From assembly GCA_964619935.1 (NCBI GenBank), contig CAZUGO010000015.1, forward strand, positions 62,001 through 126,000: a stretch of 64,000 bases of DNA. The letters run 5' to 3'. Numbering within the stretch: position 1 is the stretch's first letter; every line of letters starts with the position of its first letter. The translations under genes were made by a program, and so were the position numbers. This DNA comes from CAZUGO01 sp964619935. GTDB lineage: Bacteria; Planctomycetota; Phycisphaerae; UBA1845; CAIVHJ01. This document shows, piece by piece, positions 8,630-17,206 of this stretch. A model generated the notes under the pieces. It made no database searches, was not told where the DNA came from, and worked only from the letters and a program-made list of their open reading frames with translations.

Positions 8630-9694
8630 GTGTCGCAATCCATGATCCTGAACGTCTTTAATTTCCTGCGGGTTGTCTTCCTGCTGCTGCTGGCCGGCGT
8701 GGCCCGGCGCTTCATGGAGTCAGACGTCAAACCCGACTGGCTGCCCGAGAATTGGGTGATCCCGCTGTTTCTGGCCATCGGGCTGGGCATCCTGCTGATC
8801 GACATCCTGATTCCGCGGAAATCGCTGAAGGCCTTGTCGGGGGTGTTCTTCGGGCTGGTCACCGGCATGTTGGCCGCCTACGGCTTCGCCCTGATCGTCG
8901 ACCTGGTGATCGTCGACACCCTGCGCAATGAGATTCTGGTGAACATCATCAAGCTGATGGTCGGGATCATCTGCTGCTATTTCGCGATCAGCTTTATCAT
9001 CCAAACCAAGGATGACATCCGCTTCATTATCCCGTACGTCGAGTTCACCAAGCAAAAGAAGGGCGGGCGGCCGGTGGTGGTGGACACGTCGGTGATCATC
9101 GACGGGCGGATTGCCGACATCGTGGAGACCCGGATCATCGAGAGTGAGCTGGTTCTGCCGCGGTTCGTGCTCAATGAACTGCAAGCCGTGGCCGACAGCT
9201 CCGACCGTCTGAAGCGCAACCGCGGCCGCCGCGGGTTGGACATGCTCAACCGCCTGCAATCCAACAAGAAGGTCGATGTCAAGATCGTCGACGTCGAGTT
9301 CTCGCCGGATGCCCAGTTGGAGGACGTCGATCAAAAGCTGGTGTCCTTTGCCCAGCAGATCGATGCCAGGGTCATGACCAACGACTTCAATCTGAACAAG
9401 GTGGCCCAGCTCCGCGGGGTCGACGTCATCAACATCAACGACCTGGCCAATGCCCTCAAGCCGATTTTCCTACCGGGCGAACGGATGGCGGTCAAGATCG
9501 TCAAGCCGGGCGAAGAGCCCGGCCAGGGGGTCGGCTACCTGGAGGACGGCACCATGGTGGTGGCCGGCGGCGGGCTCGGTCACATCGGTGAGGACCTCGA
9601 AATCACCGTGACCAGCGTGTTACAGACCAGTGCCGGGCGCATGATCTTCGGCAAGACCGATGACGTCGCCAGAGCGTCCGGCCGTGGACGATAG
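8630..9694 (+). CDS. Membrane-anchored PIN/TRAM domain protein (YacL-like)
   Basis: 354 aa with four N-terminal membrane helices (residues ~5-115). A PIN nuclease-like domain follows (about 140-260), with acidic residues at VVDTSVIIDGRI, LNELQAVAD and ARVMTNDFNLNKVA. A TRAM domain closes the protein (about 280-345: GERMAVKIVKPGEEPGQGVGYLEDGTMVVAGGG). This is the architecture of Bacillus YacL and its relatives, whose substrate is not settled. TRAM binds RNA, so a membrane-tethered RNA-processing role is likely but inferred. It is immediately followed by ispD (9 bases), matching the common YacL-IspD neighbourhood in other bacteria. The GTG at 8630 is taken as start; an ATG at 8642 is in frame. 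Confidence 0.88.
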   Translation: MSQSMILNVFNFLRVVFLLLLAGVARRFMESDVKPDWLPENWVIPLFLAIGLGILLIDILIPRKSLKALSGVFFGLVTGMLAAYGFALIVDLVIVDTLRNEILVNIIKLMVGIICCYFAISFIIQTKDDIRFIIPYVEFTKQKKGGRPVVVDTSVIIDGRIADIVETRIIESELVLPRFVLNELQAVADSSDRLKRNRGRRGLDMLNRLQSNKKVDVKIVDVEFSPDAQLEDVDQKLVSFAQQIDARVMTNDFNLNKVAQLRGVDVININDLANALKPIFLPGERMAVKIVKPGEEPGQGVGYLEDGTMVVAGGGLGHIGEDLEITVTSVLQTSAGRMIFGKTDDVARASGRGR

Positions 9695-9703
9695 GAGCAT
9701 CCC

Positions 9704-10432
9704 GTGCCCCGTTATGCCGTAATCATTGCGGCGGCCGGCGCCGGCCGGCGATTCGGTGCCAGCAAGGTGTTGGCCAAGATGGGCGAGCGGCCGCTGCTGC
9801 TGCGTGCCGTCGAGTTGTTCGTCAACCGCGAGGACGTCTGCCAGACGGTGGTCGCGGTATCGCCGGCGGACTTGCCGAAAGTCAAGAAGGAGTACGGGCC
9901 CAACCTGGCGTTCATGGGGGTGCAAGTGGTCGGCGGCGCCGACCGTCGCTGCCAGACGGTCCGAGCCGCCCTCGGCGCCATCCGTGAAGATGCCGACTAC
10001 GTCGCGGTCCACGATGCCGCCCGGGTGTGCACCACCCGTGAGATGATCGATCGGGTTTTTGACGAGGCCACCAAGAGCGGGTCGGCCATCCTGGCGGCGC
10101 CGCTCACCGGAACCATCAAGCAGGTTTCGGCCGCCGGTGTGGTGGATCGCACCGTGTCGCGCGACGGGCTCTATGAGGCCCAAACGCCGCAGGTCTTTCG
10201 GCGCGACCTGCTGATCGGCGCCTACGCCGCCCTGACCGACGACTGCCCCGCGACCGATGACGCCGAGGTGGTGGCTGCCGCCGGCCACCCGGTGACGGTG
10301 GTGGCGTCTGACCTGAGCAATCTGAAGATCACGTACCGGGGCGACCTGATCCTGGCCGCCGCCATTCACAAGGGGCGGCCGACCCCCAAACCGTCCGGGC
10401 CGCGCGGACCGTTTGAAGAAGCCCAGTGGTGA
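9704..10432 (+). CDS. ispD: 2-C-methyl-D-erythritol 4-phosphate cytidylyltransferase
   Basis: Third step of the MEP isoprenoid pathway: CTP + MEP gives CDP-ME. The 242 aa carry the nucleotide-binding loop AAAGAGRRFGASKVLAKMGERPLL and the VHDAARV motif that binds metal and substrate. The conserved Lys/Thr region APLTGTIKQV and EAQTPQVFRRDLL are also present. It sits 9 bases after the PIN-TRAM gene, so the two are probably co-transcribed. The next MEP gene in the window, ispF, is 32 kb away rather than fused or adjacent. The last ~15 residues are a Pro-rich extension. Confidence 0.95.
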   Translation: MPRYAVIIAAAGAGRRFGASKVLAKMGERPLLLRAVELFVNREDVCQTVVAVSPADLPKVKKEYGPNLAFMGVQVVGGADRRCQTVRAALGAIREDADYVAVHDAARVCTTREMIDRVFDEATKSGSAILAAPLTGTIKQVSAAGVVDRTVSRDGLYEAQTPQVFRRDLLIGAYAALTDDCPATDDAEVVAAAGHPVTVVASDLSNLKITYRGDLILAAAIHKGRPTPKPSGPRGPFEEAQW

Positions 10433-10461
10433 TGCCCTTTGAACCCAAAGGAGAATTCCGG

Positions 10462-11373
10462 ATGATTCTGCGTTGCGCCATGATCGGGACTGTACTGGGA
10501 GTGGGGCTGCTCGCGGGTTGCCGCACCGATGCCCATGTTCGCCGCCGCCCGGTGGGCGGAGCACCGCTGACCGCTTTTGAATCCGTCGAACTGGCCCGCA
10601 ACTCGCCGATGGCCCTCGCCGAGCAGGGCGAGGTCGATCTGGTGGAACAGGTCATTGAGCATCGCACGCAGTACTCCGTGGTCCTCAAGCAACTGCGCGA
10701 CTACTACCAGGACCACGGCCACGCCGAGAAGTACACCTGGGCCCAGAGCGAGTTGGAGGACATCGCCCGCATCCGGCCGTATCACTACCTCTACGACAGC
10801 GACCTGCCGCGCCTGGACCTGGATCCCAGCGAGTCCATTCCCGAGGCCGACGCCTTGTACGAGCGGGCCGTCGAAGCCGCCCGCGAGGCCGGTCACGGCA
10901 CCCCGGCGCTCTACAACCAGGACAAGATGGCCGCGGCCCTGGCGCTGTTCAAGCAACTGATCAGGGAATACCCCACGAGCGACAAGATCGACGAAGCCGC
11001 CTATTACTGCGGCACGTTGTACAAGGAATACTTCAGGAACCAGGACGCCATTGCCGTGCGCTGGTTCGAGCGGGCCTGGACCTGGGACCCGGCGACTCCC
11101 TTTGACCCACGGTTCCAGGCGGCGGCGCTGTATGACTATCGCCTGCACGACCGCCGGCGGGCCCTGGAGTTGTATCGCGCTGCGGTTGCCGCCGAACCAC
11201 AGCATCGGTCCAACCGCCGCTGGTCGCTGGAGCGCATCCAGCAGCTGACCGAACGCGGCCCGGTGGAGAGCACCCGGACCGTGCCGCTCATGCCGCCGCG
11301 GGCACAGCCGGATGCCGCCGTGGGCCAGGAGCAGCCACCCAAACCGCCCAGCGCCGCGCCCGAGATCAACTGA
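10462..11373 (+). CDS. TPR-like outer-envelope lipoprotein
   Basis: Predicted lipoprotein of unknown specific role. The start is the ATG at 10462, with AAAGGAGA upstream. The N-terminus MILRCAMIGTVLGVGLLAGC has a lipobox with Cys20. The mature part is helical and repeat-like: ALYNQDKMAAALALFKQLIREYPTSDKIDEAAYYCGTLYKEY and FQAAALYDYRLHDRRRALELYRAAVAAEPQH match TPR patterns as in BamD/YbgF-like proteins. The C-terminal ~40 residues are Pro-rich. It is followed after two bases by a membrane protein gene, so the pair is likely co-transcribed, possibly with ispD. Confidence 0.75.
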   Translation: MILRCAMIGTVLGVGLLAGCRTDAHVRRRPVGGAPLTAFESVELARNSPMALAEQGEVDLVEQVIEHRTQYSVVLKQLRDYYQDHGHAEKYTWAQSELEDIARIRPYHYLYDSDLPRLDLDPSESIPEADALYERAVEAAREAGHGTPALYNQDKMAAALALFKQLIREYPTSDKIDEAAYYCGTLYKEYFRNQDAIAVRWFERAWTWDPATPFDPRFQAAALYDYRLHDRRRALELYRAAVAAEPQHRSNRRWSLERIQQLTERGPVESTRTVPLMPPRAQPDAAVGQEQPPKPPSAAPEIN

Positions 11374-11375
11374 CC

Positions 11376-11915
11376 ATGACACGGATCTTCGCGGCACTCC
11401 TGGTCAGCTACCTGCTGCTGGTGAGTGCCGCTGCCAGCGCCGGGTTTCTCGCCGACGGCAACCGCTGGTTTGCCGTACACTTCGCCCTGGGGCTGTTCAC
11501 CACCCTGTACACCTGCGGCGTGTACTGCATCGTGCTGACTTATTTCGTAATTACCGGCAAGATGGTCAAACAGGCGGTCCTGACCAGCGGCCTGGATCCC
11601 GAGCTGATCAACAGCGCCCAACAACCCAAAGGCCGTGTCGTCCGGCTCACCGCCCTGGGGGTCGCCGCAGCGCTGTGCACCGCGCTGCTGGGAGCCTGGG
11701 CCAACGTTGCTGAAGCGGTTCCCGATCGCCACACCTGGCACCTGGTCGCCGCGATGCTGGCCGTGATGGTCAACGGCGCCGCCTTCACCCTGATCTACCA
11801 GGCGATATGCGACCACGGCCGGCTGGTCGACACGGTCTTTGCCAAGCTGAACGACAAGCGCCCGACCGCCGCCCAGCCGGCAAACGCCCTTGTCAAGCCC
11901 GCGGGCAACCGATAG
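11376..11915 (+). CDS. Four-helix membrane protein of unknown function
   Basis: 179 aa with four strongly hydrophobic segments: IFAALLVSYLLLVSAAASAGF, FALGLFTTLYTCGVYCIVLTYF, LTALGVAAALCTALLGAW and WHLVAAMLAVMVNGAAFTLIY. A charged loop lies in the middle and a Lys/Ala/Pro-rich soluble tail at the end. I do not recognise a family. It starts 2 bases after the lipoprotein gene, which suggests coupled translation and perhaps a shared envelope function. No catalytic motif is visible. Confidence 0.65.
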   Translation: MTRIFAALLVSYLLLVSAAASAGFLADGNRWFAVHFALGLFTTLYTCGVYCIVLTYFVITGKMVKQAVLTSGLDPELINSAQQPKGRVVRLTALGVAAALCTALLGAWANVAEAVPDRHTWHLVAAMLAVMVNGAAFTLIYQAICDHGRLVDTVFAKLNDKRPTAAQPANALVKPAGNR

Positions 11916-11943
11916 ATTGCGCTGTGTGGGTGTCCGTCGCAGA

Positions 11944-12016
11944 GGGGGCGTAGCTCAGTCGGTAGAGCATCGGCCTTTTAAGCCGCTGGTCCCAGGTTCG
12001 AGTCCTGGCGCCCTCA
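11944..12016 (+). tRNA. tRNA-Lys (UUU)
   Basis: A 73-base cloverleaf: acceptor GGGGGCG / CGCCCTC with one G-U pair, D stem GCTC/GAGC, anticodon loop CTTTTAA (anticodon TTT), T arm CCAGG-TTCGAGT-CCTGG, discriminator A. The CCA is not encoded. The outermost anticodon-stem pair is T-C (a mismatch). A decayed copy of its 3' half lies about 200 bases downstream. Confidence 0.95.
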
Positions 12017-12059
12017 ATGCATGTCTGCCGGTGCCTACAGGTGCCATGGGGGTGCCTAA

Positions 12060-12137
12060 CTGGCCTACGATGGCACCATCGATGCTGCCGACCTCGCGAG
12101 GGTCATCGGAAGCTGGGGACCGTGCCCCCAGGGCTGA
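12060..12137 (+). pseudogene. Dockerin-like C-terminal gene remnant
   Basis: Reading from 12060 gives LAYDGTIDAADLARVIGSWG followed by PCPQG and a TGA. This matches the calcium-loop dockerin-like tail (x-DG-x-(V/I)-DAADLA-x-(L/V)-(L/I)-G-x-WGPCP) seen at the C-termini of many secreted planctomycete proteins. An in-frame TAA at 12057 sits directly upstream, and no larger ORF leads into it. It is therefore the leftover 3' end of a deleted or frame-broken secreted-protein gene, trapped between tRNA-Lys and the decayed tRNA copy. Confidence 0.6.
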
Positions 12138-12170
12138 TCAAAGGCCATTTAGGCTACAAGCTGTAGCAGC

Positions 12171-12224
12171 GCATCGGCCTGCTGTGCCGCTGGCCCCAGA
12201 TTCGAGTCCTGGGCGCCCTCAATG
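12171..12224 (+). repeat. Decayed duplicate of the tRNA-Lys 3' half
   Basis: Bases 12171-12224 match 11967-12019 of the tRNA-Lys region almost throughout. GCATCGGCCT, then a changed five-base loop (GCTGT for TTTAA), then GCCGCTGG and the T arm with two substitutions and one inserted G, then CGCCCTCAATG. The anticodon loop no longer fits lysine and there is no 5' half, so it is not a working tRNA. It resembles either an old attachment-site duplication or a degenerate tandem tRNA. Confidence 0.75.
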
Positions 12225-12770
12225 ACCCCGCTTGATCTGGGTCCGCTGAAGAAACAACACGCGACAACATCCTGGTTCAGCCGAGGCGGCGGGAGGACTG
12301 CGCCGGGCTGGGAATCAACTCGCGGTCCGGCATGCTGGAGAGGGCGCTCCCTCCCGAGTCGACCGACCCGCCGGTTTCCTCTGGGCCGGGCCTGCGACCG
12401 CCCGCAGGTAGGCCGTGGGGGCGCGACCGCCGGGATTGCGGGTCGCACAAGCAGGGTGTAGGCGTCCAGGGCCTGCTGCGCCGGCGTCGATTCCGTACCG
12501 CGCCGGCGCGCCACCCGTACCGCGCCGGGAGCCAGGGCGTGCTGCGCCGGCTCCGCGGCCGTACCGGGCACGTCGTCATTCTGCGGTCACAGGGGGTGAT
12601 CCTCTTGATCCAAGTGTCATCCCCCGAAACCCTTGGCGGCGTCGTCACTACAGGCTCCTGGGCTCGCGCTCGGTAGGCAGCGATCGGGGGATGGGTCGGT
12701 CGGTTCGTTCGGCCCGGCGTAAACCGCCAGGCCAATTGGACGGTACTTGCAGGTTTGCGCCCGGTTACGT
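12225..12770 (+). other. Gene-free GC-rich stretch
   Basis: About 550 bases between the tRNA remnant and the convergent phosphatase gene. I see no believable coding region on either strand. The part around 12470-12570 has loose internal repetition of GTACCGCGCCGG and CTGCGCCGG. It looks like decayed sequence. Confidence 0.5.
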
Positions 12771-13760
12771 TCAATTGCCGTGTATCTCGGCCGCGGCCGG
12801 CGCGGGGACCGCAGGGCGATTCTCGGCAGGCGCTTTGTCGATGACCTGCACGTAATCGGTGTCGCCATCGATGTCCACAAACTCGATGACCAGTTGATCT
12901 CGGCTGATGCGGCAGATCAGGAAGCCGCCCCCGGTGGCCACGAATTCGGATTCATCGGTCCATTTGACTGAGTAGGCGTTCTCTGGTCCGCTGCCACCGC
13001 CGGAAATGGCGTGGTACACGCCACGGACCGGCTTGATCATCTCCATGGCGTGCTCGTGACCCGACAGATAGAGATCGGCGCCATGGCGCTCCAGAATCGG
13101 TCCGACATGCTCGATCATCAGCTCATTGCGGCCGCGGTCCTCGGTGTGACCGTACAGCGGGTGGTGGCCAAATACAATTCTCCAGCGGGCATCGGAGCGC
13201 GCCATGGTGCGGTCGAGCCAGCCAGTCTGCTCGGCGAGGTCGTGCCGCCCGCGGGCGATGGACTGGCTGTCGAGTGCCCAGAACTCCACGATCGTGCCGT
13301 CATCCAGTCGCTGGCGGAAACGGTAGTGGCGGTCCGGCATTCGCCACCGGACGCTGCGCTCGGTGTAGGCGACCTGGGCCTGCACATTGCCGAGACGGTC
13401 GTGGTTTCCCAGTGTGGCATAGAAGGGCACCTGCAAGCTGGGATCGCGATACATTCGCTCGAACTTCTCCTGCCACTGGGGATCATCCACCGAACTGACC
13501 CCCTCGGGATAGAAGTTGTCGCCCACGGTCAGAACAAAGTCGATGGGCGTGCGGCTCGCTCGCCGGGCCATGGAGGCGGCAACCTGGGCTTGCCCTTTCC
13601 CGCCGGTGCCCATATCGCCAATGACCATGAATCGCTGATAGGCGGTGCCCGCCTTGACCGCCGGAACCGCCGCTACGGCGTCTTGGGAGGCGGCGCCCCG
13701 CGGCGGGGTGCCCCAAGACCCGGCCAGCAACCAACACACACTGCACAATCGAAGGGTCAT
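12771..13760 (-). CDS. Secreted purple-acid-phosphatase-like metallophosphoesterase
   Basis: Exported calcineurin-fold phosphatase of 329 aa, close to the tartrate-resistant (type 5) purple acid phosphatase group. The metal-ligand motifs appear in order: VIGDMGTGG, TVGDNFYPEG, TLGNHDRLGN, VFGHHPLYGHTEDR and LSGHEHAMEMI. These supply the Asp, Asn and His ligands of a binuclear site, and the Tyr in NFYPEG matches the charge-transfer Tyr of this family. The start is the ATG at 13760 (AAGAGAGG upstream), giving the signal sequence MTLRLCSVCWLLAGSWG; a longer frame upstream lacks sense. The last ~20 residues are Ala/Pro-rich. It is monocistronic, with a candidate promoter at 13880-13908. Confidence 0.88.
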   Translation of the reverse strand: MTLRLCSVCWLLAGSWGTPPRGAASQDAVAAVPAVKAGTAYQRFMVIGDMGTGGKGQAQVAASMARRASRTPIDFVLTVGDNFYPEGVSSVDDPQWQEKFERMYRDPSLQVPFYATLGNHDRLGNVQAQVAYTERSVRWRMPDRHYRFRQRLDDGTIVEFWALDSQSIARGRHDLAEQTGWLDRTMARSDARWRIVFGHHPLYGHTEDRGRNELMIEHVGPILERHGADLYLSGHEHAMEMIKPVRGVYHAISGGGSGPENAYSVKWTDESEFVATGGGFLICRISRDQLVIEFVDIDGDTDYVQVIDKAPAENRPAVPAPAAAEIHGN

Positions 13761-14150
13761 ACCATTGCCTCTCTTGGGAACTGGCTTCCTCTCGTACACT
13801 GGCCGCCGGGCCCGCAACACGCTGGAATGGCATCCAGGTTTGAGCTGCGGCCCCCCCCGGGGCGTTGGCTCACCACTGCATTGTACAATCCTGAAGCCGG
13901 CCTTTCAGTAGGAGGTTGTGTTATTGCGGTTGGGCGAGCTGCTCCCAGGCCAGCAGTTTCAATCACACATGATTTCTTGGCCGGCCATATGCTGGGAAGC
14001 GCCGGGCGGACGGTGGTGTGTTCCCGAGTGCGAGGCCGGACGAACGGTCCGCAGACGTGATACAAACTGGGCAGCGAACACCTGACCATCGCGGATGCGG
14101 ATTGCCCGGATCTGCCAAGGGGTGGTCTCTAGTCACAGGGCAAGGCGGTT
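13761..14150. other. Intergenic stretch upstream of the phosphatase gene
   Basis: About 390 bases between the phosphatase start and the purD stop, both on the minus strand. Apart from the minus-strand promoter candidate at 13880-13908 I see no gene, RNA or strong hairpin. Confidence 0.4.
13880..13908 (-). promoter_or_regulatory. Sigma70-like promoter of the phosphatase gene
   Basis: On the minus strand CTGAAA (13908-13903), a 17-base spacer, then TACAAT (13885-13880), about 120 bases upstream of the phosphatase start. Confidence 0.45.
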
Positions 14151-15431
14151 CTAGCGTACGCCCTTGATTGTGGCAGCGTCGGCGATGTCTGCTCGATAAT
14201 AAGCACCCTCAAAGGAGATGTGTTCGACGGCCCGATAGGCCCGCTCACGGGCGGCCCGGACATTGACGTCGAGCGCGGTGACGCCAAGGACGCGGCCGCC
14301 GTTGGTGGTGATCGTGTCGTCCTGGGCGGTGGTGCCGGCATGGAAGACGGTCACCGCCGGGTCGCGCTCGGCGGCCTCGATGCCGGCGATGGTCGCACCG
14401 GTCGGGTACCTTTGGGGGTAGCCACCCGCGGCAAGGACCACACACACGGCCGTTCGTGGATCCCAGTCGATGGTCATGGCCTCGAGGTTGCCGTCGATCA
14501 CCGCTTCAAACAGGTCCACGATGTCGGTCTGCATGCGCGGCAGCAGCACCTGGGCTTCCGGATCGCCAAACCGGCAATTGAACTCCAGCACCTTGGGACC
14601 GCCGGCGGTGAGCATCAGCCCGACGTACAACAGCCCTCGATAGGGCGTGCCCTGGCGATTGAGGGCATCGATCACCGGCACCAGGATCTCGGAATAGACC
14701 ACGTGCAAATCGGAATCGCGCAGGGTGGCCACCGGACAGACCGCACCCATGCCGCCGGTGTTGGGTCCGGTGTCGCCGACACCCAGCCGCTTGTGATCCC
14801 GGACGGGCTCCAGCACGTAGATGGCGTGGCCGTCGACCAGCGCTTGCACCGACACCTCGGTGCCCTGGAGATACTCTTCGACCACCACGCGATCACCGGC
14901 CGCACCGAAGTGGTCATCGACCATGATCTTCTCCAGCGCCAGAAGTGCGTCTGATGGCTCCGGACAGATCAGCACGCCCTTGCCCGCGGCCAGTCCTGCG
15001 GCCTTAACCACCAGGGCGCTTTCGCGGGTGGCCACGTATTCGCGGGCTCGATCGTAATGATCGAAGACCCGACCCTCCGCCGTCGGGATCGCGGCGCTCT
15101 TCATCAATTGTTTGGCGTAGGCCTTGTCACCCTCGAGCCGAGCTGCTGCGGCCGTCGGCCCAAAGATGCGCAGTCCGGCATTCGTGAAGACGTCCACCAA
15201 GCCCGCGCACAAGGGTGCCTCCGGACCGACCACAGTCAGCTGGACGCCCGCCTCACGGGCGAACCGCAACAGGCCGGCGCTGTCTTCTGCAGACAGTGCC
15301 ACGTTCTCGGCGAGCGCCGCGGTACCGGCGTTTCCGGGCGCGCAAAATACCTTGGTCACGCGATCCGATTGGGCCGTCTTCCACACCAGGGCGTGTTCCC
15401 GCCCGCCGCCACCGACTATCAATACATTCAT
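14151..15431 (-). CDS. purD: Phosphoribosylamine-glycine ligase
   Basis: Second step of de novo purine synthesis: ATP-dependent joining of glycine to phosphoribosylamine (GAR synthetase). The 426 aa have the N-terminal Rossmann-like start MNVLIVGGGGREHALVWKTA, then VVGPEAPLCAGLVDVF. The ATP-grasp domain follows with KAAGLAAGKGV, VVEEYLQGTEVSVQALVDG, GPNTGGMGAVCP, LYVGLMLTAGGPKVLEFNCRFGDPEAQVLLPR. The start is the ATG at 15431, matching the family N-terminus exactly; the frame continues upstream without homology. It is divergent from the LptF gene, with 58 bases between start codons. It is not clustered with purH, which lies 7 kb away on the other strand. Confidence 0.96.
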   Translation of the reverse strand: MNVLIVGGGGREHALVWKTAQSDRVTKVFCAPGNAGTAALAENVALSAEDSAGLLRFAREAGVQLTVVGPEAPLCAGLVDVFTNAGLRIFGPTAAAARLEGDKAYAKQLMKSAAIPTAEGRVFDHYDRAREYVATRESALVVKAAGLAAGKGVLICPEPSDALLALEKIMVDDHFGAAGDRVVVEEYLQGTEVSVQALVDGHAIYVLEPVRDHKRLGVGDTGPNTGGMGAVCPVATLRDSDLHVVYSEILVPVIDALNRQGTPYRGLLYVGLMLTAGGPKVLEFNCRFGDPEAQVLLPRMQTDIVDLFEAVIDGNLEAMTIDWDPRTAVCVVLAAGGYPQRYPTGATIAGIEAAERDPAVTVFHAGTTAQDDTITTNGGRVLGVTALDVNVRAARERAYRAVEHISFEGAYYRADIADAATIKGVR

Positions 15432-15489
15432 GGTCCTGCTAAGATGCCCCACGAACTGGCGTCGGTCAAGTAAGTGGGCCAAGATCGAA

Positions 15490-17157
15490 ATGTTAGCCAC
15501 TCTCCAGAAATATGTATTTCGGGAGATGGGCAAGACCCTGCTCCTGAGCGCAGCCGGTCTAACCGGCGTTCTGAGCACCTGCGGCGGGGTCTTTGCCATC
15601 ATCCCCCTGGAGGACATCACCGCCGAGCAGACCGTCTTGCTGCTGGCGTTGGTCGTCCCGACCTGCGCGGCCTTTACCCTGCCGATCGCGGCCTTGTTCA
15701 GCGCCACCATCACCTATGGTCGGATGGCGGCCGACAACGAGTTCACCGCGATCCGCAGCAGCGGCATCAACACCGTGGTGCTGTTCCTGCCCTGCTTGGC
15801 GTTGTGCGTGCTCTCGGCGGCGACTACCTTTGTCTTCTTCAATTTCCTGATTCCCGGATTGACCACTCAGATTCGCGACCTGACCCGGGTGGGCATCCGC
15901 ACCCTGATGGCCCAGGCCCTGACCAGCAGCGGGGGCATCGCCTTCGAGAACATCCGCATCCACGCGGACGAGTTCGGGTCGCTGACCCGCCGCCCGGGCG
16001 ACGGTCTGGATCCGAACGTCGAGGCCTTGTGGATTCGCAACTTCGTGTTCATCGAGTTCGAGAAGCAAGGCGGCGCCGGGTCCGGCTTGGTTGAGGACCG
16101 CGGCGTCGAAGGGTATGACGACATCGTCCGCTTCGGTTCGGGTGATTCGGCGATGGTCAAGTTCACGCTTGGCGACAACCCACAAGTGGAGGTCGATCTC
16201 AGCGGGATCCTGTCCATCGAGCTGCCGCAGGCCCTTCCCGATTCTGACCGGTTGCGCCTCGGTCCCTTTCCGTTGCCGACCATGAGCTTGAAGCCCAAGC
16301 GCATGTCACTCCCCCAACTGCTGCAGTATCGCCGTGCGCCGGAGCTGGTGTTCGACAACATTACCGAGAAACTGGAACTCACCCGCCGGGTGATCCTGGC
16401 CCGACTGCTGTTTGATGAAGTTCAGCAATCGATGGATTCCAAGGGCTACTGCACCTTCGGTGTGCCCGAAGGCAGCGCCCGGCTGTACGCCGAGAAGCTC
16501 GAGATCGGGCAGCGCGGCGGGCAGAAGTTCTGGCTGGAACTAAGCGACGTGCGCCTGGAACGGCCGTCCGACGAGGTCTATCGCGCCGACCAGGCCCGAC
16601 TGGATCTGGAGGGGCCCACCGTTGATACCCTGGCCCTGATCCTGAGCCTCAGCGCCCCGGTCTACAGGGCCCGGTCCGGGGATCCGGAGGATCGCGTCAC
16701 CCTGAGCGCCCGGCAGGTCGGGCTGGAGATTCCCGCAGCGGTCGCCGAGCGCTTCGCCAGCAGCGAGTTTGCTCCCCAGCGGCTCTGGGATGGTGACGTG
16801 GACTACGCCCTGGGCCCCGAAGTGCAAGCCCTTCGCAAGGACCTGCGCAAGACCCGCGACAAGTACGTTCAGCGGATGTACGCCGAAATCCACATGCGTG
16901 GCGTGTTCAGCCTGAGTGTGATCGTCCTTGGCGTGCTGGGGGCCGCCTTGGGCATCATCTATCGCGGCGGGCAGGCCCTGGTGGCGTTCGGCATGAGCTT
17001 TGTCCCGGCACTGGGGGTCATCGGTCTGGTGATTCTGGGCAAGAACCTTGCCACCTCCAGCGGCCTGTTGCCCGTCGGTCTGGCGGTGATGTGGTCGGGC
17101 TTGCTGGGCACCGCCGTGGTGGACCTCGTAATGTTCCGGAAGGTCTTGCCCAGGTAG
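15490..17157 (+). CDS. LptF/LptG-family LPS-export permease with enlarged periplasmic domain
   Basis: Permease half of the Lpt ABC machine that extracts lipopolysaccharide from the inner membrane. Three N-terminal helices (LLLSAAGLTGVLSTCGGVFAI, VLLLALVVPTCAAFTLPIAALFSATITYGRMAADNEFTAIRSSGI, VVLFLPCLALCVLSA) carry the coupling-helix sequence GRMAADNEFTAIRSSG. Three C-terminal helices end the protein. The periplasmic part is very large: the whole protein is 555 aa against about 360 for typical LptF or LptG. The start is set at ATG 15490 (MLATLQKYVFREMGKTLLL) from the family N-terminus; no strong ribosome-binding site is visible. It is followed 49 bases later by a second permease. The ATP-binding subunit LptB is not in the window. 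Confidence 0.85.
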   Translation: MLATLQKYVFREMGKTLLLSAAGLTGVLSTCGGVFAIIPLEDITAEQTVLLLALVVPTCAAFTLPIAALFSATITYGRMAADNEFTAIRSSGINTVVLFLPCLALCVLSAATTFVFFNFLIPGLTTQIRDLTRVGIRTLMAQALTSSGGIAFENIRIHADEFGSLTRRPGDGLDPNVEALWIRNFVFIEFEKQGGAGSGLVEDRGVEGYDDIVRFGSGDSAMVKFTLGDNPQVEVDLSGILSIELPQALPDSDRLRLGPFPLPTMSLKPKRMSLPQLLQYRRAPELVFDNITEKLELTRRVILARLLFDEVQQSMDSKGYCTFGVPEGSARLYAEKLEIGQRGGQKFWLELSDVRLERPSDEVYRADQARLDLEGPTVDTLALILSLSAPVYRARSGDPEDRVTLSARQVGLEIPAAVAERFASSEFAPQRLWDGDVDYALGPEVQALRKDLRKTRDKYVQRMYAEIHMRGVFSLSVIVLGVLGAALGIIYRGGQALVAFGMSFVPALGVIGLVILGKNLATSSGLLPVGLAVMWSGLLGTAVVDLVMFRKVLPR

Positions 17158-17206
17158 GCGGTCGCACCCCAAAAGCGGCTGCCGCCGGCGGCGCCGGGTC
17201 CAAAGC

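Noticed and set aside
12171..12224. A second functional tRNA
   Set aside because: It lacks the 5' half, and its anticodon loop is scrambled and does not give a workable anticodon arm.
11890..12225. Frame over tRNA-Lys encoding GGVAQSVEHRP and similar
   Set aside because: This is the familiar read-through of tRNA sequence into a false protein.
12230..12770. Possible coding region in the stretch before the phosphatase gene
   Set aside because: Open frames exist on both strands because of high GC, but residue patterns are Arg/Pro/Ala noise and no start signals fit.
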